Made by a program: the position numbers and the translations under genes. Of a stretch of DNA of 64,000 nt, positions 12,402 through 23,109 are shown one piece after another. This DNA is from Trichaptum fuscoviolaceum (Eukaryota > Basidiomycota > Agaricomycetes > Hymenochaetales > Trichaptaceae), in assembly GCA_910574455.1 (NCBI GenBank), contig CAJSYZ010000003.1, positions 5,224,833-5,288,832 of the forward strand, given 5' to 3'. The notes under the pieces are model-generated. The model was not told where the DNA came from and did no database searches. It saw nothing but the letters and a program-made list of their open reading frames with translations. Numbering within the stretch: the first letter of the stretch is position 1; every line of letters starts with the position of its first letter.

Positions 12402-13277
12402 ATGTCCTCAACTCTGCCGTGGCTGCTCTGTTTCCTCGTCTCGCCTTCCTTGAGCGCCGCGTCCCCCTCGCCATCCCTCTCCTTCAGCGACTTCACGGCA
12501 TCCGATGTTCCCTCCCTTTCATCCGTTATGTCGCCACCGTTCCCTCCTGTGCATCTAGATGAGTACTTTTCGACATATATTCTTCTCGGGGTGTTGACGA
12601 TGGACTCCGCCTTGGAACGCCGCATGCTCATACGGATCACCTGGGTGTCCCACAAGCGTAGTCGCAATGGTGCAGGGGGACGATGATAGGGTAGGGACAA
12701 GTAGGACGATTATGCGGTCTGTGGTCGGTAAGCCTACGAGCAGCTGGGAGAAGCGGATTCAACTTGAGGCAGAGAGTGCGTCACCTTTCGCTGTTTTGAT
12801 CGTCTCAACATTTCCCGCTAACTTGTTTTCTTCCCCTTCACCTATCCTTATGCACACGATTGGCCATCTCACTTTCAATGAGATGATTGCACTAGCCATC
12901 GGTGAACATGAACTACGGCAAGACGCATGCATTCTTAAACTGGGCATCGACGGAAGCGTGGGTGCGCCTCTGCCCGAAAACAACACAAATTACGCTCTGC
13001 CAGAATTCTCATATCAAAAGTTGTACCGCTTGCAAAGCATGGCCCGTACTCTGTGCGACCAGAATGGCACATGACGGGCCGCCAGGTGCATTGGGTGCAT
13101 CCGGACTTTGTGGTGAAATTGGACGACGACTCGTCTGTGATGCTTGCGAAGCTGGAGGCGCGTCTGAGAGTTGACTTGCACACGCGTACGCAGAATGCGC
13201 GTGAGGAAAATGGCTCCGCACTCGGCATCCAGACAAAAATGGTGGTAATGCAGTGTATCCTTATTGCCATCGAGTGA
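12402..13277 (+). pseudogene. GT31-like glycosyltransferase gene fragment captured in the 2.5-kb element
   Basis: Successive frames give LLGVLTMDSALERRMLIRITW, then GTSRTIMRSVVGKP..SWEKRIQLEAE, then NYGKTHAFLNWASTEAW, then HPDFVVKLDDDSSVMLAKLEARLR. This is the order seen in fungal GT31 (beta-1,3-glycosyltransferase) proteins: an N-terminal RxxIRxTW motif and a later DDD metal-binding motif. Frame changes at about 12,690, 12,900 and 13,050 and the missing C-terminal half mean that it cannot make a normal enzyme. It lies wholly within the inverted repeats, so it was probably picked up by the element. Confidence 0.65.
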
Positions 13278-13999
13278 GCCGGAGATGTAGACAGGATATA
13301 CTAATATGTGTTTATATTCATTAAATAGCAAATATTATAATTTATTTTGGCCGGTGAATGATTCATGATTTATTCATCTATCTTTTTATAAGGTGTAATT
13401 TATTATCAATATAATGCTGAATGATTCATGTGAGTGAATAATTCACCCGATAATATGGGCTATATTCAGAAGATACACCATTAGGTGTTTGGCATCTCAT
13501 TGTACGTCTCCAGCATAACGGTAATCGGTTGTCCGGGTGCACGAGACGAGAGGAGCAAGCCGAGGGACATGTTGTATTCGCGCATAGGATGGGTGGGACG
13601 TGCGTAGGTTCATCACCTCTGCAAGAATGCATGCGGGATCATGCGTTTTCCGGGCAGCCTCGAAGCTCTCGAAGACCGTGACGTTGACGGGTCGCCAGCA
13701 TTGTCCAGAACATCTCCAGCAGCAGGTGGTGCATGTTTACGGGGTGCTGGGGTTTGTCGCTAAGCCAGGTGCGAAGGCAGAGTTGGTAGGTACAATTGGT
13801 TGAGGTGCCGATTCGAGCGATTCAAGAGACTCAAGCCCAGACGCCGCCGATGAAACCGTTGGAGCGGGCTTGATGCAGTTGAACGAACATGAGGACAACT
13901 AGTGTTTCTGTATTTTCCTTGCGATCTGTACCGGCGAGCGAAAGACTGCTGACGGCCCCGAGAGTTGATGACAAGTGCCGGGCGCTTCAGCCGTAGTTC

Positions 14000-14420
14000 C
14001 TCCTCCTCCTCGACTTTCGTTGCATTTGCATCCTCGGACACTATTAGCATCTGCGTCAATCCTGCGTACGATCGTACTAGACTCCCTGACCCAGAAGACG
14101 ACAAACCTCTTCCACGAGCACCTAGGAGAGGGCCACCACCAGTGCCCTTCATTTCCGGATTACTCCTCTCATTGAGGTCCTTGTACATCCGCGCTTTCGT
14201 AGGTGTAAGATTTGGTTGCCCATGCGAAGGAAGAGCCAATGCCGAACGGCTTGTTTCTCCAGGCTAGCGCAGGCAGTTTAAATGATATACTCTACATCTC
14301 CGACGACGGTGATAAAGCGCCCGGTAAGAGAATGTTGAAGGACCGTCGCAAAAATCTCCGTCGTACCGAGTTCTCGCACATACAGCAATATGCGCTGTCC
14401 TCAGGGGTCCAATCTCATGC
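14000..14420 (-). pseudogene. Coatomer beta-prime (COPB2/Sec27) fragment, copy 1
   Basis: Minus-strand frames contain CENSVRRRF, LPALAWRNKPFGIGSSFAWA, and PLLGARGRG..SSGSGSLVR. They correspond to the region after the WD40 propellers in COPI beta-prime subunit (typical patterns ALAWRNKAFG.GSSFAWA and GPLLGARG). The same region recurs at 37,500-37,850 and 39,400-39,650. Reading frame is interrupted and only part of the gene is present. It sits directly upstream of the split pentatricopeptide copy. Confidence 0.65.
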
Positions 14421-14779
14421 TGTAGGAAGGCGTCTTGACCATGACCACACCTTCGGGTGCTTTTTTTTACTTTATTCAAGTTAGTCATATTCAAGTTATT
14501 TACATAAGGTACCAAATAAGGCATGTACTGCTAACTTTAAGGTACCCGAGCTATGCACAGATTTCAAGGAAATACTATGAGGTGTCTCGGAAAAGAAGAC
14601 ACATAAAGAAGAGCAACCCAGACCTCAGCGACTGATAGGCACGTGAATGCAATTTTTTTGATTTTGAGAAGCGTAACCCTAATCCCGCTAGAACCCTCAT
14701 CACCTTAAAGGGTGTTCGGGAATAGCCGCTCTTGAGTGCTGAGATTCACTGGAAAACGTACATTGATCTGAGTGACATC

Positions 14780-15290
14780 TGAATGTGCGCCTTGTTTGTA
14801 TTAGTGGCCACGGCTGACGTTCATGTGCTGATTTTGAAGCAAGCCCGATCTCTTGGAGCCAGGGTTGACGAGGAGAAGAAAATGATGGCGGAGAGCGATC
14901 TGAAATCGGCTCGCGAGGCATTTGAGAGGCGTAGAATGGATGATGAAGGTGAGTACATCGACAAAAGCATCTTTCTGGTCGAAGGGACGATTCCTTAGTT
15001 TCGAAGGGTGCTATTATGCGACGCAAGTAGGAGAACGAGGTGACATTCAGCTTGATGTACGGAGAGCTTAGCGGGTTGTCTTCATTGGTAAGTACAAGCT
15101 CACGGATTACTCGCTCTATGCTGCCATCTATCTTGGCCTTCATACAGAGAATATCATTGAAGTTCCGAACCGACTGTCAAAAGCACCCGTCCCGGAATCC
15201 ATTGTTTCCTTCATCCGCAAACTTACATGAATTTACAAGACGTACTCCCTGTCAAGGATGTGAGGCTGACACTATTTCACAGTCCTTGTG
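14780..15290 (+). pseudogene. Fragment similar to XPB/Rad25 helicase N-terminal region, preceded by an unassigned exon
   Basis: At 15,085-15,290 the plus strand reads [44 protein letters not shown], followed by a stop. This pattern (YALYAA, NRLSK.PVP..I..FI) is that of the N-terminal domain of the TFIIH helicase XPB/Rad25. The exon before it (14,783-14,998), with an acidic-basic helix AESDLKSAREAFERRRMDDEGEY, is not assigned to a family. The piece ends abruptly, so it is a partial copy, not the working gene. Confidence 0.5.
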
Positions 15291-15315
15291 AAGATGGAAA
15301 AAAGCGAGTGTAGGT

Positions 15316-15630
15316 ATAATTACTCATAATCAGTATGCATGTCTACTGTAAACATCTGGTACACTTGATAGTCAAATATTCTGTAAGAAACATCATATGT
15401 ATCGATGTATCAAGTGCAATTTGTTCGTTTTTCGTACTTGACTGCGGTATATTCAACTGCGATCAGTCAGTATACTGTGCACCTGCTTTAGAATTACGCA
15501 GTAGACTCTGACTCTTAACCGCTGCTGCTTAATGACCTCATGCGCAATATTTCCATCACCGCAGCCGTCCAGTTAAATACGTGGTCTATGTGATGAGTCA
15601 GTAGTTAGTTCAATCCGGAAAACATGATAG
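15316..15630. repeat. Duplicated promoter region, upstream copy
   Basis: About 300 bp here match 15,772-16,066 (for example TCAGTATACTGTGCA, CTCTGACTCTTA, CATCACCGCAGCC and AAATACGTGGTCTATGTGA). This copy lacks the full TATA box (TTAAATA against TATAAATA) and its ATG is followed at once by a stop (ATGATAG). It is a non-coding remnant of a tandem duplication of the promoter and start of the chromo-like gene downstream. Confidence 0.8.
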
Positions 15631-15771
15631 TAGATCATTGCGCCGCAGGATGATGATGATATCCGCCGGAGCATGAGCTGTGACCCGCAGTCGGATATAT
15701 TTGCTTCATGACCGTTCACAAACTTAGGAGTCTTACGGGACTAACTTATGTTATGGACAGATTGTCGGAAA

Positions 15772-16066
15772 AGTTATAATTAGTGCGTAATTCTGCTGTA
15801 AAAGTCCGGTACAATCGTTACTCAATTATTCTGTAGGAAACATGATATGTATGTATGTATCAAGTGCAGTTTGTGAGTGTTTTCGTATGTGACTGCGGCC
15901 TATTGGACTGCGATCAATCAGTATACTGTGCATTTGCTTTAAGTTACGCAGTAGTCTCTGACTCTTAGAGCCTTATGCGCAATATATCCATCACCGCAGC
16001 CCGTCCAGTATAAATACGTGGTCTATGTGAGGCCTCACTGATTAGCACTAACGCGAAGGACATGAT
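15772..16066 (+). promoter_or_regulatory. Upstream region of the chromo-like gene with TATA box
   Basis: Downstream copy of the duplicated block. A TATAAATA box lies at 16,009-16,016, about 46-53 bp before the ATG at 16,062, a sensible spacing for a short fungal leader. The sequence shared with the upstream copy ends at the start codon. Confidence 0.55.
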
Positions 16067-17462
16067 GAGTGATGCCTCTGCACCATCTGCCAACACATTC
16101 TTTGATCCGGATGGATCTTTACGATTTAGTCCGGCCTTGGAAATACTTGGGAATTTCGAAATTCACACAAATCAATATGATCCGACTACGATAGATATGG
16201 TCAAAGGTTAGTTTCTTCCTCAAGAAGCTTTATTTATTTGACGTTTCTGTTTTTCATTTGGTATCTTTATATCAAATGTGCGGTTTATCACTATCGTAAT
16301 ACCACTAATTAGATTTACCGTCTTTCGAGAGTCCCGCACCATCTAGCGACTACGCAAAATTCTTCGTACGTCGGGAAGATGGAAGTTCATTATCGGGTGG
16401 CGGTAAGATTTTTATGCCTTAAAGTTAAAGTATGGCATTGACACATAATCTCATTCTTGACCTTAGATAATGACGTGGTTCGAGATACGCAAAAATCTAT
16501 AAACCCGACCTCCACTCTACTAGATGCCAGGCTCTTTGCAAGAAGATCTCAGTCGGTAAATACAGAATTGCGGAGTCGAGGTAGTGTACATTCCATTTCA
16601 AGGTGCATATACTGATCTCTTTGATTAATGTATTCCATACAGAATCATCTGTGCTCTCAACTACCGCTAGCGAAGAATCTAGTAGGGAAGAATGGTTTCC
16701 AATCAAGAATGTTTCTAATGAACCCGACCTCCACTCTACTAGATGCCGGGCTCTTTGCAAGAAGATCTCAGTCGGTAAATACAGAATTGTGGAGTCGAGG
16801 TAGTGTACATTCCATTTCAAGGTGCATATACTGATCTCTTTGTTTAATGTATTCCATACAGAATCATCTGTGCTCTCAACTACCGCTAGCGAAGAATCTA
16901 GTAAGGGTGCATGGTACCCAATCAAGAATGTTTGTCATGAAGATATGTCTGAAGACGGAATGTATTATTTTGTCGAATGGGATAAAGATGTGGAAGGTGT
17001 GAAATGGGAAGACAATGAGAAAGGGATGTATGTCAGGAGAGAAGATCTTAGTGAGGCTGCTTTCAAGAGTTGGGAAAAAAGGAAAAAGGGGTACGAATTT
17101 CCTGTCTTTCTTTTCCTGTGTATTTCTAATCTTGTCTTCTTTCAATCACGTTCAGTTTTACTTGTGATCCAGAATCTCTTTCAGATCCAAGCAGGGCATG
17201 GGTAGTGAAGAAAATCTTGCGTTATGATAAGGAGAGTGATTGTTATGAGGTATCTTGGGACGGACAAAACCCGGACACCGGGATGCCCTGGTCAGACAGC
17301 TGGATAAGTAGAGAAAGTTTTAAAACGCAAGGTATCATCGATGAATGGGAATCAGAACAGAAAGTCAAAAAAAGGTAAGTATTTGATTAGGTCAAGTTAA
17401 GGAGGAATATAGCTAATTCTAGGAGCAGTTACCGAAACGTTTCAAGGAACAAACGTCTGTGA
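16062..17462 (+). CDS. Protein with two chromo-like domains (six exons)
   Basis: Model: 16,062-16,206, 16,313-16,402, 16,467-16,580, 16,862-17,090, 17,156-17,374, 17,423-17,462; 278 aa, every junction GT-AG and in phase. After a Ser/Asp-rich N-terminus the first domain (about residues 140-195) reads YYFVEWDKD..GVKWED and YVRREDLSEAAFKSWE. The second (about 200-265) reads WVVKKILRYD..CYEVSWDG..SDSWISRESF..IIDEWE, the layout of a chromodomain (VxKIL...YxVxW...W...I..E). Such folds bind modified histone tails; binding here is inference. The model skips a duplicated exon-intron unit (16,643-16,799) whose inclusion would shift the frame. Confidence 0.7.
16502..16939 (+). repeat. Tandem duplication of a 219-bp exon-intron-exon unit
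   Basis: Unit 1 spans 16,502-16,720 and unit 2 16,721-16,939, nearly identical. Each contains the end of one exon, a 62-nt intron (GTAGTG...ATACAG) and the beginning of the next exon. The spliced length of a unit is 157 nt, not a multiple of three. Confidence 0.9.
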
Positions 17463-17878
17463 TGGCACATGCTGGTAGCGGTCATGTAGAATACATGTAA
17501 CTTGTGTCTGAAATGTAGGACTATCGTCACATTGATAGCATGAAGAAAGGGTCTTTGTGCGGTGATAGAAGTGCTCTGCTTAATATGAGCAATGCGTTCA
17601 TCTTATCTTATGATATATAAGTTTATAGTAAGTTCCGTATTTAGTTCCGTATTTATTTCAAGTTGTGTGTACTGACGAAATGTAGACTCGTAGATAGTAA
17701 AGGGGACTTTCTGCCGTGCTATGAAGCTTCTTAATTAGTTACTATACTTGAGAGTAGATTACCGCTAAATTCGTGAGCATAGAAATTATTGTTTTAGAGA
17801 ATTATACCCTTGGCGGCACGATGGATTTCACTTCTCTCAAGCTTTCCTGCGTATAACTGAGTCAACTCTTTGAATCAG

Positions 17879-17996
17879 GTGTGAACCTGTTCTAGACCCT
17901 GGATTGTGTCAGCAAATGCTGGCAGAGAATAATGGCATGTGGACTGTAAGGCACCTGAAGAAAGTGGATGCATGGGGCGACTCCGCTGAGAATTGA
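17879..17996 (+). other. Possible alternative last exon of the chromo-like gene
   Basis: An acceptor (TTTGAATCAG) precedes a 39-codon frame ending in TGA at 17,996. It is in phase with the donor at 17,375, as is the short exon at 17,423-17,462. The peptide contains CQQMLAENNGMWTVRHLKKVD, reminiscent of the start of another chromo-like unit. Use would need a 504-nt intron, long for this genome, so it may instead be a remnant. Confidence 0.35.
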
Positions 17997-19640
17997 CGGT
18001 GGATGTGAAATTCTTGCTGCTCATATCAGAGATAATAGAGTCGTTACACTTAATTCTGGGTCGATTATCGTGTCTGCCATATGTAGAAGATGGGTGCGAA
18101 ATAATGCTCCTACATTGGATGAAGGAGTAGACGGTGCAAGTTAATTATAGAGCGAAAGGAATCTCGTGACCAGGCCAGGCATAGTGTTTTTCCTGACGAT
18201 GGCTAAGGAGGTATCATGGTGACACGTCTGCACGAGGTGCTATGTGATGACCGAAGGATAGAGTCTTGGCTACCTTAATGCTTTCCCGCTACCGCGTTCT
18301 CCGTCAGCATTTACACACTACACTGGGATTGTATATGGAGCCACAAGGTACACGATCGGCACCAATGATTAGTCATGAAATCGAGCCTTGAGGTTATGAG
18401 AAAAGGCAATGAGGGTCATGAAAGATGGCCGTGAGTATGGTTATGGGGATCGAGGGCCGCCCAGTACCGGACAGGGTGTTGAGGGTGGGCCATGAGTAGG
18501 GGATGGTGCAGATGCAAGTCCTGAAGATCATATCACCGAACCCAGCTCTCCGATTCACAAGACTTTAGTTGTCCTCTGCGCATAAACTTACTTAGGTATT
18601 GATTGGAACATCCTGTCTATACTCTGTCTATTAGTGCAGTGCTCCAGGAAGGTCCACATCTACGAAGCCGCTTGTATGAACATTGGATCAGAGATTAATG
18701 AAGATGATTGGTGACCGAAGTATGCTTCAAGCTGGGAGGGGAACCGGGACAGTGATTCTTGGTACGAAGGTTGAGATTGGCATTCGACGACAAGCTAATA
18801 TGTACTGTTAGTATTTTGCATAAGCGAATGAGGAGTCGCAACTCGAACCTTCTTCAGGCGATTCACGATCTGGTCACGGCGTTCTTTTGGGAAATTACTC
18901 CTTCAGGTGTTGTTTACTGTTCTCAATCTTCGCATTGACGCGGTCCTTGTGTTTATCGGGTACACGGCTAGTGAAGATCTGGAAGCAGGAGTTAAATGTC
19001 TTCTTTGCGGTTACTGGGCAGCTGACGCTTCGTCCTACAGGCATACAGAGGGAGACTCAGAGCACACTCCGTGCTGTGTGGCAAAAGCACTCAAAAGTTG
19101 CCCACCTGCGCTTAGCGTTAATTGTGTTTCTTGAGCTTGCTCGAATCGAGGTGATGAAGGGACAAGCAACTGTCCGCAAGTCGCGACCAACTCTTCCCCA
19201 CACATCTGGTGCATATGGAAAGGATGTTAAGAATATGCAAGAACCATACGGAGGCTGGAAGCGGCGAAGCGCGGTGAAAGTGCATATTTTGATGAGGAGT
19301 TATTACCCGGAAAATATTCTCATGTTTGTAAACTGATTGCCGGTGACCTTGCCGAACCCTTAATGCTCAAAAGTCGTTTGCGACTGGAAACCATTGGCAA
19401 TCCACAGATCTACAGTAGCTGTTACACAGTCTTGACCTTAGATACTTAACGCTTGGGTACCTTAGAAAAACGCAACTGTCCGGATTCTCTGCGAAAACTG
19501 ATCCGGTCACGTGAGACTGCCTTAATGGGTAAGCGACTTTTAAGTCAATTTCGATCACATGCTGATGACAAAGATGAGTAGACGTGGGTTGTCTTTCCTC
19601 TCTTTCTTCTCTTTCTTCGGGCTCACGAATAGACAGACAC
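17997..19640. other. No recognisable gene
   Basis: Scattered short frames only. The longest, 18,887-19,336 on the plus strand (149 aa), has no pattern I recognise. No terminal repeats or tandem repeats were noticed. Confidence 0.4.
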
Positions 19641-19642
19641 TC

Positions 19643-21650
19643 CTAATGGCGACGCGTCCTCGTGAGTTATACTGATTTCTCTTTCATCTACTCTACATGT
19701 CCCTAAATTGCTCATATTTTGTGTTTTTGTTAATCTTCTACGACTTGACCTGCCAGGATCTGCCGCCCACCTTTGAAGACTCGCACTCCGCTCTTTGCTC
19801 TCCTCCTTCAGCTCATACTCAATGTCTCCCAAGGCCGTTCGGTGCGGCTCGCAGCCAGTGTCTATCTCAAGAATACGATCAAACGGCGATGGAAGGATGA
19901 GGACTCGCTTTTGGCGGACGCAGAGAAGGTGCATCTAAAGGGTAAGCTGAAGGGTCAGCTGGATCCTGCCATGATCGCGCTTTCGAATCCAGCGGACAAG
20001 ACATTGCGAGCACAGGTCGCAGAGGCCGTGCTCATTGTCGCAAAGTACGATTTCCCCGAGCAGTGGCCAGATCTCATCAATCAGCTCGTCTTTTCACTCT
20101 CGCCCGACGCTGCAAATTATCCAACAAATGTCTCTGTTTTCAAAACTGCCCACTCGATATCCGTGCTTTGGCATTCTGAAATAAGTTCGGACTCGCTCTA
20201 CATGATAATCAACTTCATTTTGAGCCGCTTCTCGGGCACCTTCCTCCAAACCTTCGAACACACCGCCACCAATCTTCTGAATGGATTGGGAACTGAAGCG
20301 ATGCGCAGGCTCAGGTCGTGCTTCTGTCCTTCTTCTACGACTTGACGTGCCAGGATGTGCCAGACTCGAACTCCGCTTTCTCTGGCGCCGAGCTGGGAGT
20401 GCTCACCAAGTTCCTTGCTTGGGACCAAGCGCAGTGATCCCGACGATTTGACTCCCTCTTTCCTCACCCAAATCAAAACTTCGCTTTTCGAGCTCGCCAA
20501 GCTTTATACGCATCGATACCAGGAGGCCCACTCGTCTTCGAATACCGTACCGGCCACAGCTCTGTGGGGACATCTCGGTGGAGGTCAGATAGCATGTGAC
20601 GGGCTGGTCAGTCAGGGACTACGCTTCCTCAGCACGGTCATTCGATCAGGAAACTACAAGGCGACGTTAGCGGAAAGAGAGATGATTAAGGTTATGTTCA
20701 ATGGCGTAGTTGTCCCCAATGTCACATTACGAGTTGCGCAAACTTCTTTCATCGCGCTCATCTTTTTACTGATATTATCTTGACCTGCAGAACACGAAGT
20801 GGAGCAATTTGAGGACAATCCTCTAGAGTATGTCCGAATCGACCTTTCTCTCGCGGTGTCCTCTTCATCCATTGGTGGGTTGACTGCGGATGGCACCACG
20901 AGGCGTCAAGGAGCGGCCGATGTCCTCCGTGTACTCGTTGCCTCAGGTTTCGAGACTGAGACGACGGAAGTCGTCTTGACGCTAATAGGGAACGGACCGG
21001 AGGATTACAACAGGAAGAAGGGAGATGAAGTTGGAAGAGGAAGGATGAGAGCGTGTACCTGCTCACGGCAGTGGCAACTGTTGGTGCAACTGCTCAGGTG
21101 AGTGATGCAAATTGTTCTGGAGGAACAGTCAATAATTTTGAGGACCTATAGCAAGGTCTTACAAGCACGAATGGTGCATGTCGTGCAGTTCTTCTCGCAA
21201 CATGTGTACGAGGACCTACAGGCCGATTAGAACTCCGTGCATCCAATTCTCCAGGTTGATGTGATTCGCTTTTTGTACTCCTGAAATCAGGTGCGTAACT
21301 ATCTTTCAATCACACAAGACAAGCACTAATCAACTATGCAGCTCACAAAGGAGCATTCTGCTCCGTCCTCCCTCTTCTCGTTTGTCATCTGCGCTCACCC
21401 AACTATGTCTGCTATATGTATGCAGCGACAACCATTGAGCTTATATTGTTCATAAAGTGTGGCTCATCCTTACTGTGCGTAACACAATTGCTTCAGGTGA
21501 ATACCCTCTAATCATATCAGTAACTTCAACTAGGAAGTCATCCGAGAGCTTGCACCTGAGATCATTTCCATGTTACTCTCAAAGATAGAGGTGGGTGGGA
21601 TGCTGGAAAAATTGCAGAACAGATGTTGGTTGTTGCGCGTGAGTTGTCAC
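19643..21650 (+). pseudogene. CSE1/exportin-2-like gene, broken copy A
   Basis: The clearest exon (19,773-20,290) gives LLLQLILNVSQGRSVRLAAS, VYLKNTIKRRW, KTLRAQVAEAVLIVAKYDFP, EQWPDLINQLV and later KTAHSISVLW. This is the importin-beta N-terminal region of CSE1/CAS, the exporter of importin alpha. Further on come IKTSLFELAKLYTHRYQE, VPNVTLR and EVEQFEDNPLEYVRIDL, in the same order as in CSE1. A 3' piece resembling LTKEHSAPSSLFSFVICAHP continues to about 21,450. A stretch at 19,731-19,795 repeats part of 20,328-20,380, so the copy is scrambled, and frameshifts (for example near 21,030) break it. Introns are retained. Confidence 0.75.
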
Positions 21651-22194
21651 TCAAGAGCCTGAGCAAGATTTAGTGCCTGTTAGCCCCAGACAAGGATATG
21701 GCGGGGAAGGTGGGTGGGGACGAGATGGATGAAGGGTGATGACACTTGTCGAGCACGGCGGCGAGAATCTGTTGCAATACTCGCGGTAACGGCATGACTA
21801 ATTTGCTGTACATGGACAAGCTTTCCCCCTCTACTACACTTTTCAGCATAGTTGTGCATCCTGTAGCTCTACTCGATAATTTACAAGTCATGTGGATTGC
21901 TATCATCAGGTCACTGTGTTCTGGGAATCGGAATGAAGGGAAGGGAGGGTTTGCATGACAATCGGACAGAGCGCCCGAGCGGTCGTCAATAGGACCGCAA
22001 GGATTACTGCATTGATCCGGTGCTTCTCGGACGGGTGTGTATGTAAGGATGGCCTCTGCACATCTCCGCCTCTTTGCTTCTGACAAGCAAATACATATCA
22101 CCAATGGTCAATTGAGTCACCCCTCCCACCTTTGCCTGCAGTCACTCCATTGACAAGGCACGACTAGATAACAGTTTCTTTGCACTCTTTCATG
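21651..22194. other. No recognisable gene
   Basis: Sequence between CSE1-like copy A and the LTR element. Short frames only; it holds the retrotransposon insertion site at its right edge. Confidence 0.4.
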
Positions 22195-22199
22195 GGTAG

Positions 22200-23020
22200 T
22201 GTCGAGATCCCGGGCTCCTTTTCTCATTTCCCGCACTTTCCCGCCAAGGATCCCGACATGAGCAGACAAACCCGCGGGGAGAATCCCGCCATTGGATTCC
22301 CCGCGCGAAACCTCATTCCCGAATCGCACGATCCCCCGCTCCACGTGACCGATCCCGCACCACCGTCCCGACCACCATGCACGCATACACACATTCATTT
22401 ACGACGACCCGCCACGGCACACGTACATTCACTTATCAACACACGCTCATTAATCCGTTAGTACCTCAAGGTGACGACCTGCAACAGTCTGGCATACCTA
22501 GTCTGGCTAGTCGCGGCCCCGGACCGGACGCTGACGTCCACGGACAGGCCGTAGCCATCTGGAGAGACGGGATAGACATGCCTAGCAGTGCGGTCGTAGC
22601 ATGTATCGTTTGTAGTAGATAGGTGCGCATTGCGCAAGGACACTTAGCGTAGATTAACTATACAGTCTTTACGAAGTAGATAAATAGCTGTAGGCATCGT
22701 AAGGAGCACCCCACTTTTGACCTCTTGTGGAGTGCTTCCTTAGGTGCGATCTCTCTCTTTTTCTCTCTGTGTAGTTAGTTGCGCAATACTTACTTGTGGA
22801 GTGCTTCCTTAGGGATCCGCTTACTTGACGTTCAAAGCAGTGAAGAGTCCTAGCTGGCCTTGAGAATCCCGCGACGCGCCTGGATAGAATCCCGCGCGTT
22901 TCCCGCCTGAATTCCCACGCTCGTTCCCAGTCGCGAATCCAGATTCCCGAACGCGGGTTCTTGTCGCGAATTCCAGTTTCCCGAAACTGTTTCCCGCTAC
23001 CATTCCCGACGGTCGTAACA
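22200..23020 (+). repeat. 5' LTR
   Basis: Starts TGTCGAGATCCCGGG and ends GGTCGTAACA. It contains an internal direct repeat (CTTGTGGAGTGCTTCCTTAGG at about 22,723 and 22,794). Confidence 0.97.
22678..22723 (+). promoter_or_regulatory. Probable LTR promoter (TATA-like box) and transcript start
   Basis: A GATAAATAG box at about 22,678-22,686 lies 28-35 bp before the 11-mer ACTTTTGACCT (22,713-22,723). That 11-mer is exactly complementary to the sequence just after the 5' LTR, which marks it as the likely first bases of the transcript in a self-priming element. Confidence 0.55.
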
Positions 23021-23022
23021 TT

Positions 23023-23033
23023 AGGTCAAAAGT
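23023..23033 (+). other. Primer-binding site, self-priming type
   Basis: AGGTCAAAAGT, two bases after the 5' LTR, is the exact reverse complement of 22,713-22,723 in the LTR. Tf1/sushi-type chromoviruses are known to prime reverse transcription with the first 11 bases of their own RNA; length and position here match that scheme. No tRNA 3' end was recognised in the site. Confidence 0.65.
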
Positions 23034-23109
23034 CCTGGCTCACCGCCGCTCGGACTCGACACCCTCACGCTCTTTACTTCTACCCCCGCACCCGTACCGC
23101 CGACCCGCG

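Larger units (their letters stand above)
10982..13491. mobile_element. 2,510-bp inverted-repeat DNA element carrying host-gene pieces
   Basis: The ends form an inverted repeat of about 55 bp at roughly 87 percent identity by eye: left begins CAGGCACCTAATGGTG, right (complement) CAAACACCTAATGGTG, both continuing through AGCCCATATTAT and GGGTGAAT. The flanks repeat GCATCTC (10,975-10,981; 13,492-13,498), 7 bp exact or 8 bp with one mismatch, which fits a hAT-type insertion. Subterminal regions are rich in GAATGATTCA repeats (11,030-11,220; 13,355-13,445). No transposase is visible. The interior instead holds F-box-like (minus) and GT31-like (plus) host-type sequences. Confidence 0.85.
10480..13800 (-). 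pseudogene. Pentatricopeptide-like gene copy, split by a 2.5-kb insertion
   Basis: Two minus-strand pieces, about 13,800-13,492 and 10,981-10,480, read as one gene once the element at 10,982-13,491 is set aside. Together they match the plus-strand copy at 39,960-40,610: an AGDVQ/NAGEP start, SLGLLLSSRAPGQPITVMLETYNEM, then EMLTRQITPNVRTYKTMI. The PNVRTYKTMI pattern is that of a pentatricopeptide repeat helix pair. Stops occur in both pieces. The target site duplication GCATCTC lies exactly at the join. The coatomer beta-prime fragment at 14,000-14,420 lies just upstream in the same order as at 39,370-40,610. Confidence 0.75.

Noticed and set aside
18887..19336. 149-aa plus-strand frame
   Set aside because: No motif, no splice context, and an overlapping frame of similar quality. 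Probably chance.
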